Source: Thermomonas sp. HDW16
GTDB taxonomy: Bacteria; Pseudomonadota; Gammaproteobacteria; Xanthomonadales; Xanthomonadaceae
Direction: 5' to 3'
Assembly: GCF_011302915.1 (NCBI RefSeq)
Contig: NZ_CP049872.1
Coordinates: 2,542,001-2,606,000, forward strand
DNA length: 64,000 nucleotides
Under the pieces are notes generated by a model. It saw only the letters and a program-made list of their open reading frames with translations, had not been told where the DNA came from and searched no databases. Shown here one piece after another: positions 27,598-39,057 of the stretch; the first letter of the stretch is position 1, and every line of letters begins with the position of its first letter. The translations under genes were made by a program, and so were the position numbers.

Positions 27598-28461
27598 ATG
27601 GCCTATCTGGATGCACACCCCGGCCTCGGCTATCCCGCCGCGGCCGGCTTGGGGTTGCTGGTCGGCAGCTTCCTGAACGTGGTGATCCTGCGGCTGCCGC
27701 GTCGGCTTGAGTGGCAGTGGAAGCGCGACGCGCGCGAAATACTGGAAGAACCCGAGCTCTACGACCCACCGCCACCGGGGATCGTGGTGGAACGCTCGCA
27801 TTGTCCGCATTGCGGGCACGAACTGTCCTGGTACGAGAACATCCCCGTCTTCAGCTGGCTGGCGCTGCGCGGCAAGTGCCGCAGTTGCAAGGCACCGATT
27901 TCGATCCAGTATCCGCTGGTCGAACTGCTGACGGCAGCACTGTTCCTCGCCTGCGTGTCGCGCTTCGGCTTCGGTTGGCAGGGCTTTGGCGCGATGCTGC
28001 TCACCGGCTTCCTGATCGCGATGTCCGGCATCGACCTGCGCACGCGATTGTTGCCGGATCAACTCACGTTGCCCTTGATGTGGCTGGGTTTCGTCGCCTC
28101 GATCGAGAACCTGTACGTTGGCCAGAAAGCCGCCCTGCTGGGCGCGATGGCCGGCTACTTGAGCCTGTGGTCGGTGTACTGGCTGTTCAAGCAGCTCACC
28201 GGCAAGGAAGGCATGGGCCATGGCGACTTCAAATTGCTGGCGGCGCTCGGCGCGTGGACGGGCCTGGCCGGGGTGCTGCCGACGGTGCTGATCTCGTCGC
28301 TGGTCGGTGCGGTGATCGGCTCGATCTGGCTGGCGGTCAAGGGCAAGGACAAGGCGACGCCCATTCCATTCGGCCCTTACCTCGCGATTGCCGGCTGGAT
28401 CACCTTCTTTTGGGGTCATGACCTGGTCGGCGCATATATGCGTTTCGCCGGCCTGGCTTGA
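27598..28461 (+). CDS. pilD: Prepilin peptidase/N-methyltransferase PilD
   Basis: 287 aa polytopic membrane enzyme. Two Cys-x2-Cys pairs in the cytoplasmic loop (HCPHCGHE; CRSCKAP) and the two aspartate-protease motifs GIDLRTR and GHGDFKLL (GxGDxK type). It cleaves the MKNQQG/MRSNDAG leaders of the two pilins and methylates the new N-terminal Phe. Starts immediately after the pilC stop (TGAATG). Confidence 0.97.
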   Translation: MAYLDAHPGLGYPAAAGLGLLVGSFLNVVILRLPRRLEWQWKRDAREILEEPELYDPPPPGIVVERSHCPHCGHELSWYENIPVFSWLALRGKCRSCKAPISIQYPLVELLTAALFLACVSRFGFGWQGFGAMLLTGFLIAMSGIDLRTRLLPDQLTLPLMWLGFVASIENLYVGQKAALLGAMAGYLSLWSVYWLFKQLTGKEGMGHGDFKLLAALGAWTGLAGVLPTVLISSLVGAVIGSIWLAVKGKDKATPIPFGPYLAIAGWITFFWGHDLVGAYMRFAGLA

Positions 28462-28497
28462 TCGCCGCGTCAGCCCGTTCGGAATGAGCCTGCGCTG

Positions 28498-29109
28498 ATG
28501 AGCATGTATGTGATCGGCCTTACAGGTGGCATTGCCTCGGGCAAGAGCGCGGTCAGCCAGCGCTTCGAAGCGCTCGGCATCTTCGTGGCCGATGCCGACC
28601 AGGCGGCGCACGATGCGGTGGCGGTCGGTAGCGACGGACTGGCGGACGTGGTCGACATGTTCGGCGAGGGAGTCTTGGCCGCCGACGGCAGCCTGGATCG
28701 TCCGGCGATGCGTCGGCGCGTATTCGCGGATCCGGATGCGCGCAAACGGCTGGAAGGCATCATCCATCCACGCGTCCGCGAGCTGCTGCACGAAGCCTGC
28801 CTGCACGCCACCGGGCCATACACGATCGCCGCGGTGCCGCTACTGGCCGAAAGCGGCGGGCGCAAGGCGTATCCGTGGTTGCGCCGCATCCTGGTGGTGG
28901 ACGTACCCGAATCCGTACAGCTGCAGCGCGTGCTGCTGCGCGATGGCATCGACGAAGTGCTGGCGCAGCGCATGATCAAAGTACAGGCCACCCGCCAACA
29001 ACGGCTGGCGATCGCCGACGATGTGTTGGTCAACGATGGCGCGCTGGACATGCTGGACGAACGGGTGGCGGCGCTGGATCGTCTTTACCGCGCTCTCGCC
29101 GCAGGCTGA
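28498..29109 (+). CDS. coaE: Dephospho-CoA kinase
   Basis: 203 aa. Last step of CoA synthesis: phosphorylates the ribose 3'-OH of dephospho-CoA. P-loop [17 protein letters not shown] at the N-terminus, [20 protein letters not shown] and the lid Arg region [10 protein letters not shown]. Follows pilD by 36 bases, the order usual in gammaproteobacteria. Its last 25 bases overlap the 3' end of the opposite-strand Nudix gene. Confidence 0.96.
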   Translation: MSMYVIGLTGGIASGKSAVSQRFEALGIFVADADQAAHDAVAVGSDGLADVVDMFGEGVLAADGSLDRPAMRRRVFADPDARKRLEGIIHPRVRELLHEACLHATGPYTIAAVPLLAESGGRKAYPWLRRILVVDVPESVQLQRVLLRDGIDEVLAQRMIKVQATRQQRLAIADDVLVNDGALDMLDERVAALDRLYRALAAG

Positions 29110-30059
29110 TCAGCCCCCCACAGGCCACGGATCGCGGCGATGCCCTGCGCGCCGTGTTCGCGTGCCATGGCGAGATCATCGATGCCCAGCCCGCCGATTG
29201 CGTAGATCGGCAGCGAGACCTGTTCGCGCATTGCCGCGAACGCATCCCAACCGATACCGGAGGCCTCCGGATGGGTGGGCGTCGGCCGCAGCGGACCTAC
29301 CATGGCGAACGTGCAACCGACCTCTTCGGCGCGCCGCAGGTCCTCGATATGATGACAGGACGCGCCGAGCGGAACGCTACGGGACTTGAGCTGCGCGTAG
29401 GCCGCGACGGTGCCGGCTTCATGCAATTGCGCCGCGCGCAGGTGCATGCCCGTTTGCAGCTGCTCGGCCAGCGCGATATCGCCATTCACCAGCACCTCGG
29501 CAGCGGCCGTGCGGCACAACGCGACCGCCTCGCCCGCCAGCCGCCGCCATCGCGACGGATCGACCTCCGGCGCACGCAGTTGCAAGCGTCGCACGCCACG
29601 GGTCAACGCTCGCTGCAAACCCGCCAGCCATGCGTCATCGTCATCGCCTGGCGCAGGCGTCACCAGGTAGCACTCCGACTGCAGCAGCGCCGCCACCACC
29701 GGACGGTCGGCCGGCGGCATCGGGTAACTGGTCAATTTGTGCGGCGGCGCCCAGACCAACGCCTGCCCATCCAGGCCCTTGGGTGTACCGCGGAACTCGA
29801 CATGGCGCACATCCAGCACCAGTCGCTTGTCCGGGTATTGTTGCGGCACGCGGATCAACGCATCGCCGACGCGGGCCTCGACACCGAGCTCTTCACGCAA
29901 CTCGCGGACGAGCGCGACTTCGGGCGCTTCGCCAGCTTCGACCTTGCCGCCCGGGAATTCCCACAAGCCGGCAAGATCACGCCCTGCGGTGCGGCGCGCC
30001 AGCAGGATGCGGCCGCGGGCATCGCGGATCACACCGGCGACGACGTGGAGTTGTTTCAT
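29085..30059 (-). CDS. Nudix hydrolase fused to a ThiE-like (thiamine phosphate synthase) domain
   Basis: 324 aa. Residues 1-130: MutT-like Nudix domain with the complete Nudix box [24 protein letters not shown] (given in two parts: [24 protein letters not shown]). Residues 145-320: TIM-barrel TMP-synthase-like domain ([52 protein letters not shown]). This fusion is common in gammaproteobacteria; the first domain probably cleans oxidised dNTPs, and the second has an unclear role. No SD is seen; TATACT lies 6-12 bases before the ATG, suggesting a leaderless transcript. Confidence 0.9.
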   Translation of the reverse strand: MKQLHVVAGVIRDARGRILLARRTAGRDLAGLWEFPGGKVEAGEAPEVALVRELREELGVEARVGDALIRVPQQYPDKRLVLDVRHVEFRGTPKGLDGQALVWAPPHKLTSYPMPPADRPVVAALLQSECYLVTPAPGDDDDAWLAGLQRALTRGVRRLQLRAPEVDPSRWRRLAGEAVALCRTAAAEVLVNGDIALAEQLQTGMHLRAAQLHEAGTVAAYAQLKSRSVPLGASCHHIEDLRRAEEVGCTFAMVGPLRPTPTHPEASGIGWDAFAAMREQVSLPIYAIGGLGIDDLAMAREHGAQGIAAIRGLWGADQPAARAR

Positions 30060-30065
30060 TGCACC

Positions 30066-30071
30066 AGTATA
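30066..30071 (-). promoter_or_regulatory. Possible -10 of a leaderless Nudix transcript
   Basis: TATACT on the minus strand ends 6 bases before the A of the ATG at 30059, so the expected start point falls on or next to the start codon. No good -35 is visible (the region is the secA terminator hairpin). Confidence 0.3.
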
Positions 30072-30072
30072 G

Positions 30073-30097
30073 AAAAAGGGGCCAGCGGCCCCTTTTT
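30073..30097. terminator. Bidirectional-type terminator after secA
   Basis: Perfect hairpin AAAAAGGGGCC-agc-GGCCCCTTTTT. It has A/T tracts on both sides. It ends secA transcripts 20 bases past the stop and sits 13 bases before the Nudix start codon. Confidence 0.85.
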
Positions 30098-30117
30098 CGA
30101 TTCGATGGAAGCAGTGG

Positions 30118-32838
30118 TCAAGTCAGCTGCCCATGGCAATGCTTGAACTTCTTGCCACTGCCGCAGGGGCAGGGATCGTTGCGGCCAACGCGGGTGAAGT
30201 CCGCCATCTGCGCCTGCGCCTGTTGCGCCGCGGCTTCCTCGTCCGCGCCCAACCCGCCCATGTCCGGGTGCTGGAACTGCATCTGCCTTGCGGAAGCTTC
30301 GGCGCGCACGCGCTCCTCGGCTTCGGCGGCGGCGATCTCGGCCTCGTCGCGGATGCGCACGCGCGCCAGCAGCGAGACCACTTCGCGCTTCACCTTCTCC
30401 AGCAACTCGGAGAATAGCTCGAACGCCTCTTTCTTGTATTCCTGCTTCGGCTGCTTCTGCGCATACCCGCGCAGGTGGATGCCCTGGCGCAGGTAATCCA
30501 TGCGCGCCAGGTGTTCCTTCCAGTTCTGGTCCAGCACGTTGAGCATCACGTGCTTTTCCAGCATGCGCATGGTCTCGCCGCCAACCTGCGCTTCCTTGCC
30601 GGTGAACAACTCCGCGACCGCATCCTGCACCTTGGCCTGGATTCCCTCGGCATCCAGTTCGTCATGTTCCTTGTGCATCTGCTGCAACGGCACGTGCACG
30701 CCGTATTCGCTTGCCAGCTCGGCCTCCAGGCCCTGCAGGTCCCACTGCTCGTCGACCGAGTTGGCCGGCACGAAGCGTTCAACCATGTCGCCGACCACGT
30801 CGCCACGGATGCCGTCGATGTTGCCCTGCACGCTTTCGGCCTCGAGCAACTCGTCGCGCTGGTTATAGATCACCTTGCGCTGGTCGTTGTTGACGTCGTC
30901 GAAGTCGAGCAGGTTCTTGCGGATGTCGAAGTTATGCGCCTCGACCTTGCGCTGCGCGTTGGCGATCTGCTTGGTCACCAAGGGCGACTCGATGATGTCG
31001 TCTTCCTTCAGGCCCATCCGCGCCATCACCTTCTGCACCCAGTCGGCGGCGAAGATGCGCATCAGGTTGTCTTCCAGCGACAGGTAGAAGCGCGACGAAC
31101 CCGGATCGCCCTGGCGGCCGGAGCGGCCGCGCAGCTGGTTGTCGATGCGGCGGCTTTCGTGGCGCTCGGTGCCGACGATGTGCAGGCCGCCGGCGGCCTT
31201 GACCGCATCGTGGCGCACCTGCCATTCGGCCTTGAGGCGTTCGCGGGTGGCGGCATCCACTTCACCCTGTGCTTCGAGGTCGGCGATTTCCGCTTCCAGC
31301 GAACCGCCCAGCACGATGTCGGTACCGCGGCCGGCCATGTTGGTGGCGATGGTGATCGCACCCGGACGGCCAGCCTGGGCGACGATGTGCGCTTCGCGCT
31401 CATGCTGCTTGGCGTTGAGCACTTCGTGCGGGATGCCGGCCTCGCGCAGCGCATCGCTGAGCAGCTCGGAGACTTCGATCGAAGTCGTGCCGACCAGCGC
31501 AGGCTGGCCCTTCTCGGCGCATGCCTTGATCTCGTTGGCCACCGCGCGGTACTTGCCGGCGCGGTTGAGGAACACCAAGTCGGAATGATCCTTGCGCACC
31601 ATGGTGCGGTGGGTGGGGATCACCACCACTTCCAGGCCGTAGATGTTCTGGAATTCGTAGGCTTCGGTGTCCGCGGTACCGGTCATGCCGGCCAGCTTCT
31701 TGTACATGCGGAACAGGTTCTGGAAGGTGACCGAGGCCAGCGTCTGGTTCTCGCGCTGCACCGCCACGCCTTCCTTCGCTTCAACGGCCTGGTGCAGGCC
31801 ATCGGACCAGCGACGGCCCGGCAAGGTGCGACCGGTGAATTCGTCGACGATGATCACTTCGCCATCGCGCACGATGTAGTCCACGTCGTTTTGGTAGATC
31901 GCGTGCGCGCGCATCGCCGCATTCAAGTGGTGCACCACGTGGATGTTCTGCGGCGCGTACAGGCTTTCGTCCTCGGCCAGGATCCCGGCGCCACGCAGCA
32001 GTTCTTCGGCGTGTTCCTGGCCGACTTCGGACAGGTGCACCTGCTTGCCCTTCTCGTCGACCCAGAAATCGCCGTCGCTGTCTTCCTTCTCCTGCCGGCT
32101 CAGCGAGGGCACGATCTGGTTGACGCGCACATACAGTTCCGGCGAATCGTCGGATGGGCCGGAGATGATCAGCGGGGTGCGCGCCTCGTCGATCAGGATG
32201 CTGTCGACTTCGTCGATGATCGCGTAGTTGAGGCCGCGCTGGAACCGGTCTTCCTTGGACAGCGCCATGTTGTCGCGCAGGTAATCGAAGCCGATCTCGT
32301 TATTGGTGGCGTAGGTGATGTCGCTGTTGTAGGCGGCGCCCTTGTCCGCATGCGCCATGCCCGGATACACCACACCCACGCTCAGGCCCAGCCAGTTGTA
32401 CAGCTTGCCCATCTGCGCGGCGTCGCGGCGCGCCAGGTAGTCGTTGACCGTGACCACATGCACGCCCTTGCCTTCCAGCGCATTGAGGTACACCGCCAGC
32501 GTCGCGGTCAGGGTCTTGCCCTCGCCGGTACGCATTTCGGCGATCTTACCGCTGTGCAGGACCATGCCGCCGACCAGCTGCACATCGAAGTGGCGCATGC
32601 CGAACACGCGTACCGAAGCTTCACGACACACGGCGAACGCTTCCGGCAGCAACTTGTCCAGTGATTCGCCCTTGGCGTGGCGCGCCTTGAATTCGTCGGT
32701 CTTGGCCTTCAGCGCCTCGTCGGAGAGCGCCTGCATCTGCGGCTCCAGCGCGTTGATCTTCTTGACGATGCCGGAGAGTTGCTTGAGCAGGCGTTCATTG
32801 CGGCTGCCAAAGACGCTGGTGAGCAGGCTATTGAGCAT
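30118..32838 (-). CDS. secA: Preprotein translocase ATPase SecA
   Basis: 906 aa, full length. Drives Sec-dependent export through SecYEG. Seen: N-terminal [16 protein letters not shown], Walker [35 protein letters not shown] (Walker B/DEAD region), [32 protein letters not shown] and the C-terminal zinc-binding tail [15 protein letters not shown], which binds SecB and lipids. Flanked by terminators on both sides, so monocistronic. Confidence 0.98.
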   Translation of the reverse strand: MLNSLLTSVFGSRNERLLKQLSGIVKKINALEPQMQALSDEALKAKTDEFKARHAKGESLDKLLPEAFAVCREASVRVFGMRHFDVQLVGGMVLHSGKIAEMRTGEGKTLTATLAVYLNALEGKGVHVVTVNDYLARRDAAQMGKLYNWLGLSVGVVYPGMAHADKGAAYNSDITYATNNEIGFDYLRDNMALSKEDRFQRGLNYAIIDEVDSILIDEARTPLIISGPSDDSPELYVRVNQIVPSLSRQEKEDSDGDFWVDEKGKQVHLSEVGQEHAEELLRGAGILAEDESLYAPQNIHVVHHLNAAMRAHAIYQNDVDYIVRDGEVIIVDEFTGRTLPGRRWSDGLHQAVEAKEGVAVQRENQTLASVTFQNLFRMYKKLAGMTGTADTEAYEFQNIYGLEVVVIPTHRTMVRKDHSDLVFLNRAGKYRAVANEIKACAEKGQPALVGTTSIEVSELLSDALREAGIPHEVLNAKQHEREAHIVAQAGRPGAITIATNMAGRGTDIVLGGSLEAEIADLEAQGEVDAATRERLKAEWQVRHDAVKAAGGLHIVGTERHESRRIDNQLRGRSGRQGDPGSSRFYLSLEDNLMRIFAADWVQKVMARMGLKEDDIIESPLVTKQIANAQRKVEAHNFDIRKNLLDFDDVNNDQRKVIYNQRDELLEAESVQGNIDGIRGDVVGDMVERFVPANSVDEQWDLQGLEAELASEYGVHVPLQQMHKEHDELDAEGIQAKVQDAVAELFTGKEAQVGGETMRMLEKHVMLNVLDQNWKEHLARMDYLRQGIHLRGYAQKQPKQEYKKEAFELFSELLEKVKREVVSLLARVRIRDEAEIAAAEAEERVRAEASARQMQFQHPDMGGLGADEEAAAQQAQAQMADFTRVGRNDPCPCGSGKKFKHCHGQLT

Positions 32839-32897
32839 TGGAGTGTGGATCCTGGCAGGATGCGCGCTTCAGCGCGGCATCGGAATGGGCAAACGGC

Positions 32898-32923
32898 AAA
32901 AACGGGCGTCGAACGCCCGTTTT
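32898..32923 (-). terminator. Rho-independent terminator after the M23 peptidase gene
   Basis: AAAACGGGCGT-cga-ACGCCCGTTTT, 11-bp perfect arms with T/A tracts on both sides, in the 148-base gap between the M23 gene and secA. Nothing else convincing is seen in that gap. Confidence 0.8.
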
Positions 32924-32986
32924 GGCAGTCGTCTAGTGTAACTGGAGGCGGCTTGCGACGCTTGCAAGCCACCACGCGCGGCGATG

Positions 32987-33943
32987 TCAGCCGCGCGTCG
33001 GCCCGTGACGCGCCAGTGCGTCGTTGTGACCCAGGAACTTGCGCGGGTTGACCACCACGCCGTCCTGCCAGACCTCGAAATGCACGTGCGCGCCGGTGGA
33101 TCGTCCGGTGGAACCAGCCTTGGCGATCTCCTGGCCGCTGCGGACCAGGTCGCCCACGCTGCGCTCAAGGCGGGAGTTGTGCGCGTAGCGGGTCACGTAG
33201 CCGTTGCCGTGGTCGATCTCGACCACGTTGCCGTAACCGGAACGAACGCCCGAATAGCTGATCACGCCATCGGCCACCGCCAGCACCGGATCGCCCACGT
33301 CGGCTTCGAAATCGATGCCTTTGTGGAACTGGTGGCCGCCGCCGAACGGATCGGCGCGGCCGCCGAAGCCGGAGGTGATGTAGCTGTTCGCGATCGGATC
33401 GCGCGAGGGCATCGCATTGCGATCCAGCGCACGGTTGAACAGTAGCGATTCCAGCACCGTCAGTTGGGTGTCGGCATCACGGTACTGGCCTTCCAGTGCG
33501 GCCAGGCGTTGGCGCAATTCGGCCGGTGGCATGTCGCTGGCGCGGCCGGCGCCACCTTGGCCCACCGGCTTGTCGAATTCGAATTCACCGTCCTGCAGCT
33601 GGCCGGCCTGGGTCAAGCGCGCGCCCAGTGCGTTCAAACGGTTGGCTTGGGCCTGCAGCTCGGCCAAGCGTGCGGCTAGCGCATTCACTTCGTGCTGGGC
33701 CTCACGGCGCACCCTGTCCAGTTCGGCTTGGCGGCTGGCGTCGGCGGCCTGCATCGCTTCGACCTGGGCCAGGCCGACGACGCTGCGGCCACCGGCACCC
33801 AACAGCACGCCCACCGCCAACACGGCGCCCATTGCCGCCAACGGGCGACGCAGGGCCTGGAAGCGCAGCTTGTAGGCCAGCGCGATCAGGCGTTGACGCG
33901 TATCTTGTCGGGAATTCCCGTGTCGCTGGTTTGTTTCGGTCAT
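32987..33943 (-). CDS. M23-family (LytM-type) metallopeptidase, membrane-anchored
   Basis: 318 aa. Short cytoplasmic N-terminus, one membrane helix near residues 34-55 (LAAMGAVLAVGVLLGAGG), a coiled-coil-like region (55-150), then a peptidase M23 domain with FHKGIDFEADVGDPV (His, Asp zinc ligands) and TGAHVHFEVWQDG (HxH). Both zinc motifs are intact, so it is probably an active peptidoglycan endopeptidase. Located between secA and lpxC as in Xanthomonas. Only 5 bp separate its ATG from that of the divergent DUF721 gene. Confidence 0.92.
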   Translation of the reverse strand: MTETNQRHGNSRQDTRQRLIALAYKLRFQALRRPLAAMGAVLAVGVLLGAGGRSVVGLAQVEAMQAADASRQAELDRVRREAQHEVNALAARLAELQAQANRLNALGARLTQAGQLQDGEFEFDKPVGQGGAGRASDMPPAELRQRLAALEGQYRDADTQLTVLESLLFNRALDRNAMPSRDPIANSYITSGFGGRADPFGGGHQFHKGIDFEADVGDPVLAVADGVISYSGVRSGYGNVVEIDHGNGYVTRYAHNSRLERSVGDLVRSGQEIAKAGSTGRSTGAHVHFEVWQDGVVVNPRKFLGHNDALARHGPTRG

Positions 33944-33948
33944 TACGT

Positions 33949-34446
33949 ATGCCTAGTTCGCGGCCCTCATCTCCGTCCGACCCCCGCGGCGCGCTGCAAG
34001 CGCTGCTCACGGAAGCCTCCGGCGACACCCTGCGCCGTGCCCAATGGCTCGACACGGTGGACCAGTTGTTGCGCCCCCACCTGCCGCCGGGTCTAGCCGC
34101 ACATGCGCGGTTGGCGAACGTGCGTGGCGACATGCTCGTTTTCGTCGTCGATGCGCCGGTCTGGCATGCCAAGTTGCGGCTGGCCACGCGGGAACTGGTC
34201 GACGCCGCCCGCTCCGTCGGGCTCGATGTCACGGGGTTGAGCGTCAAGACGACCCTGCAACCGTTGCGACCGCTAGCGCCAGCCGCACGCACCGCACCAC
34301 CAATGTCGGCGGCCGGCCAATCGCAATTGGAGGCTGCCCTTGCACTGCTGCGATCCGACGACGCCAAAGGCGCCGAAGCGGGCCACAAGGCCGGGGCACG
34401 AAGGACACGGAAAGCGCCCACGGAACCGACCAGCGGGGCATCCTAA
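33949..34446 (+). CDS. DUF721 domain protein
   Basis: 165 aa. The DUF721 core lies at about 10-105 (LRRAQWLDTVDQLLRPHLP, ANVRGDMLVFVVDAPVWHAKLRL), followed by a Pro/Ala- and Lys-rich tail. Function unproven; relatives upstream of secA in other bacteria are sometimes annotated as zinc-ribbon RNA-binding or secretion-related proteins. ATG 33949 has no SD, and the open frame back to 33496 is antisense to the peptidase gene. Convergent with lpxC. Confidence 0.8.
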   Translation: MPSSRPSSPSDPRGALQALLTEASGDTLRRAQWLDTVDQLLRPHLPPGLAAHARLANVRGDMLVFVVDAPVWHAKLRLATRELVDAARSVGLDVTGLSVKTTLQPLRPLAPAARTAPPMSAAGQSQLEAALALLRSDDAKGAEAGHKAGARRTRKAPTEPTSGAS

Positions 34447-34537
34447 CTTCACAAGTCCGTGATTTTGTTAAATAAACCGAAACACAAAGCTGAATAGGGT
34501 GCACCCAGTCACAGGACGGCCACCCCAGCCGATCGGT

Positions 34538-35452
34538 TCAGGTTGCTGGGACGGCGGTCCCGTAAAGCACCGGCGGTGCAGCCACCGGGTCGGTGAAACT
34601 GACCTCATCCCAGGCCTCGACATCGGCCAACAGGGCCCGCACCAGCTTGTTGTTGAGCGCATGGCCGGACTTGAAACCCTCGAACGCGCCGATCACGGCG
34701 TGCCCGGCCAGGTACAGGTCGCCCACCGCGTCGAGAATCTTGTGGCGGACGAATTCGTCGGCGTAGCGCAGGCCGTCCTCGTTCAGGACACGGAATTCGT
34801 CCAGCACGATGGCATTGTCCATCGAACCGCCCAAGCCCAGGTTGCGCTCGCGCATGTATTCCAGGTCGTGCATGAAGCCGAAGGTGCGGGCACGGCTGAC
34901 TTCGCGGACATAGGCATCGGTGGAAAAGTCCACTTCGGCCCGCGACAGCGAGGCCGGGATCGCCGGATGCTTGAACTCGACGGTGAAGCCGATGCGGAAG
35001 CCGTCGTACGGTTCGAAACGGGCGATCTTGTCGCCATCGCGCACTTCCACGGGCTTCTTGATGCGGATGAAGCGCTTGGGCGCGTTCTGCTCGGCAATGC
35101 CGGCGGACTGCAGCAGGAACACGAATGGACCGGCGGAACCGTCCATGATCGGTACTTCCGGCGCGGTCAATTCGATATAGGCATTGTCGATGCCGAGCCC
35201 CGCCAGCGCGGACAGCAGGTGCTCGACGGTCTGCACCTTCGCCGCGCCCTTGGACAGGCCGGTGCACAACACGGTTTCGGTGACCAGGTTGGCGTCGGCC
35301 GGGATTTCGACCACGGGATCGAGGTCGGCGCGACGGAACACGATGCCGGTGTCGATCGGGGCCGGGCGCAGGGTCAGGAAGACCTTGTCGCCGCTATGCA
35401 GGCCCACGCCCGTAGCGCGGATCAGGTTCTTGAGGGTGCGCTGGCGCAACAT
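34538..35452 (-). CDS. lpxC: UDP-3-O-acyl-N-acetylglucosamine deacetylase
   Basis: 304 aa. Committed step of lipid A synthesis; zinc amidase. Seen: [17 protein letters not shown], the first zinc His in [29 protein letters not shown] and the second site [14 protein letters not shown] (His and Asp ligands) with [10 protein letters not shown]. Last gene after the dcw cluster, separated from ftsZ by a 208-base gap that holds a palindrome but no gene. Confidence 0.97.
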   Translation of the reverse strand: MLRQRTLKNLIRATGVGLHSGDKVFLTLRPAPIDTGIVFRRADLDPVVEIPADANLVTETVLCTGLSKGAAKVQTVEHLLSALAGLGIDNAYIELTAPEVPIMDGSAGPFVFLLQSAGIAEQNAPKRFIRIKKPVEVRDGDKIARFEPYDGFRIGFTVEFKHPAIPASLSRAEVDFSTDAYVREVSRARTFGFMHDLEYMRERNLGLGGSMDNAIVLDEFRVLNEDGLRYADEFVRHKILDAVGDLYLAGHAVIGAFEGFKSGHALNNKLVRALLADVEAWDEVSFTDPVAAPPVLYGTAVPAT

Positions 35453-35623
35453 CGGCGAAGATTACCACGCAGGTCGCTGAACCTGAACGTAAAAACCGCT
35501 GCGTTCCATGGCTGAAACGACGGTGACGAAAGGGGCCGGCCGGCTCGACGCCGACCGACCAGAAGGCACGCCGGGCGGGCAACCCGGGTGCAATGGGACA
35601 TGACGTTGCCTTGCTTCCTTGCG

Positions 35624-35651
35624 CGTCATCCCGGCAACAACCGGAATGACG
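35624..35651. repeat. Dispersed-type palindrome between ftsZ and lpxC
   Basis: CGTCATcCCGGcaacaaCCGGaATGACG: 11-base arms with a single G-T mismatch. This CGTCATnCCGG...GGnATGACG form is familiar from intergenic repeats of Xanthomonadaceae and other proteobacteria. It lies 10-37 bases after the ftsZ stop and could stabilise or end the ftsZ mRNA. No other copy was found here. Confidence 0.55.
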
Positions 35652-35660
35652 AGCCCGACA

Positions 35661-36905
<1,245 letters not shown>

Positions 36906-37044
36906 GTCCGTGTCCTCTTGTTATGTGTTGCTTGTTTGAGAGTGTGTTTGCCTGGAGGTGTTGCTTGGTTGGATGTCGTGTTGCCTGCACTCCGCCCTAC
37001 CCACCGCACGCCGTCGCGCCCTCGCGCCGGCGTTGTCTTCTTCG

Positions 37045-38280
37045 TCAGAACTCGCCGCGATACCACTTGCTCAACTTGCCGAACAGGCCGCCCACCTTGT
37101 TGCTGGGCAGTACCGAGCGCCTCGGGTTCTCGATCTGGCTGCCCATCAGCAGCAAGCCGACGCCGGTGGCGTGCACCGGATTGCCGACCACTTCGCCAAG
37201 GCCTGTGACGTGCTGCGGGATGCCGATGCGCACCGGCATCTGCAGCATTTCCTCGGCCAGCTCGACCACGCCTTCCATCTTCGAAGCGCCGCCGGTCAGC
37301 ACCATGCCGGCGCGCACCAGTTGCTCAAAGCCGGAGCGGCGCAGTTCGGCCTGCACCATCTCGAAGATTTCCTCGTAGCGCGCCTGCACCGCCTGCGCCA
37401 GCGCGTGCCGCGGCAGGCGACGCGGCGGACGATCGCCGACGCTGGGCACCTGGATCGATTCTTCCGCGCGCGCCAGTTGCGCCAGCGCGCAGGCGTAACG
37501 CACCTTGATCTGCTCGGCTTCCGGCGTGGGCGTGCGCAGCATGTGCGCGATGTCCTCGGTCACCTTGTCGCCTGCGACCGGCAGGCTGGCGGTGTGGCTG
37601 ATCGCGCCCTGCACGAACACCGCGATGTCGGTGGTACCGGCGCCCATGTCGACCAGCACCACGCCGAGCTCGCGCTCGTCCGGGGTCAGCACCGCGGTGC
37701 TGGAGGCCAGCGAAGACAGCACCAGGTCGTCCACCTGCAGGCCGCAGCGCTGCACGCACTTGCTGATGTTGGCCGCCGCCGACTGCGCGCACACCACCAG
37801 GTGCGCATGCACCTCCAGCCGCACGCCGCTCATGCCGACGGGATTGCGGATGCCTTCCTGCGAATCGTCCAGCACGTAGTCGCGCGGGATCGCGTGCAGG
37901 ATCTTCTGGTCGGCCGGGATGGCGACCGCCTTGGCCGCTTCCAGCACGCGGTCGAGGTCGGCATAAGTCACTTCGCCATCGCGGATCGGGGCGATGCCCT
38001 GCGAGTTGCGGCACTGCACGTGGTTGCCGCTGATCGATGCATACACGCTGCGCACTTCGCAGCCGGCCATCAGTTCGGCTTCTTCCACCGCACGCTGGAT
38101 CGACTGCACGGTTGAATCGATATCGACCACCACGCCGCGGCGCAGCCCGCGCGATTCGTGCGAGCCGATCCCGATCACCTCGATCGGTTCGCCCGGCGCG
38201 TACTCGCCGACCAGTGCGGTGACCTTGGAGGTGCCGATGTCGAGGCCGACGATCAGCGACTTGTCGCCCTTGCGGTTCAT
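37045..38280 (-). CDS. ftsA: Cell division protein FtsA
   Basis: 411 aa, actin-fold ATPase that tethers FtsZ to the membrane. Seen: LIVGLDIGTSKVTALVGE (phosphate 1), SHTA-SLPVAGD region, VVLVDMGAGTTDIAVFVQG (phosphate 2), GMVLTGGASKMEGVVELA (adenosine motif) and an amphipathic C-terminal helix GGLFGKLSKWYRGEF. 13 bases after ftsQ. Confidence 0.97.
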   Translation of the reverse strand: MNRKGDKSLIVGLDIGTSKVTALVGEYAPGEPIEVIGIGSHESRGLRRGVVVDIDSTVQSIQRAVEEAELMAGCEVRSVYASISGNHVQCRNSQGIAPIRDGEVTYADLDRVLEAAKAVAIPADQKILHAIPRDYVLDDSQEGIRNPVGMSGVRLEVHAHLVVCAQSAAANISKCVQRCGLQVDDLVLSSLASSTAVLTPDERELGVVLVDMGAGTTDIAVFVQGAISHTASLPVAGDKVTEDIAHMLRTPTPEAEQIKVRYACALAQLARAEESIQVPSVGDRPPRRLPRHALAQAVQARYEEIFEMVQAELRRSGFEQLVRAGMVLTGGASKMEGVVELAEEMLQMPVRIGIPQHVTGLGEVVGNPVHATGVGLLLMGSQIENPRRSVLPSNKVGGLFGKLSKWYRGEF

Positions 38281-38293
38281 GCGATTCCTTTCA

Positions 38294-39052
38294 TCAACAT
38301 AGACCCGTTGCGCAACGAAGCGGCCACGGGTTGGGGAGCGATGCAGCGGCCTTCGGTGGCTTCGGCAGGTCGGCCCAGGTCAGCGAAAAACCGTTCGTGT
38401 AGCGCAGGTCGGCGCGCGCAAGGCGCTGGCCGGGGTGTTGCGCAGCCAACCGCGGCAGCAACGGCGCGAAGCGATCCAGGCGGATGTCCGGATCGTTGCG
38501 GCCAAGCACCACTTCGGTGCCGTTGTTGAGCGTGATCGACCAGCTGCCGCGCGTGTCCAGTGCCACGCCATGCACCCCGCCGACGTTCGCCAGCCGTTCG
38601 CGCGCCTGGTTGTAGAGGGCCACCACGTCCATCGCGCGCGATTCCGGGCCGTCAAGCTGCGGCAAGCCGGGCGGCACTTTCACGTCCTTCGCCGGGAAGA
38701 TGCGGCCCTGCTCGGACAGCAGGTGCTCCGCGCCCCAGCGCGCGAACGGGCGGTGTTCACTGATCCGCACTTCCAAGATGTCCGGCCAGTGCTTGCGCAC
38801 TTCCGCGCGTTCGACCCATGGCAGCGCGGTGACCGCCGCCTGGATCTTGTTCGGTTGCACAGCGAAGAAGCCGCGCTGTACAAACGGCAACACGGTCGCG
38901 CGCAACTGCGCTTCGTCCACCCGCTGAACGTCGCCCTGCACGCGCAAGGTGCGCAGCGGGAATTGCGTGCTGCCCACCCAGCCATTGACCACGGCCACCA
39001 CCGGCAACACCACCAAGGCCACGGCCAGGATCCACGCCAACAGTCGCAGCAT
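38294..39052 (-). CDS. ftsQ: Cell division protein FtsQ
   Basis: 252 aa. One N-terminal membrane helix (LLAWILAVALVVLPVVAVVN), then the POTRA domain (FPLRTLRVQGDVQRVDEAQLR) and the FtsQ beta domain with EVRISEHRPFARWG. Scaffold for FtsB/FtsL in the divisome. ATG 39052 chosen, 5 bases after the ddlB stop; the longer frame from 39115 lies inside ddlB. Confidence 0.95.
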   Translation of the reverse strand: MLRLLAWILAVALVVLPVVAVVNGWVGSTQFPLRTLRVQGDVQRVDEAQLRATVLPFVQRGFFAVQPNKIQAAVTALPWVERAEVRKHWPDILEVRISEHRPFARWGAEHLLSEQGRIFPAKDVKVPPGLPQLDGPESRAMDVVALYNQARERLANVGGVHGVALDTRGSWSITLNNGTEVVLGRNDPDIRLDRFAPLLPRLAAQHPGQRLARADLRYTNGFSLTWADLPKPPKAAASLPNPWPLRCATGLC

Positions 39053-39057
39053 TGCGC

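Noticed and set aside
26800-28806. 668-codon minus-strand frame opposite pilC/pilD
   Set aside because: Gln/His/Arg-rich shadow of two well-conserved plus-strand genes.
30475-32664. 729-codon plus-strand frame opposite secA
   Set aside because: Shadow frame; SecA motifs on the other strand are complete.
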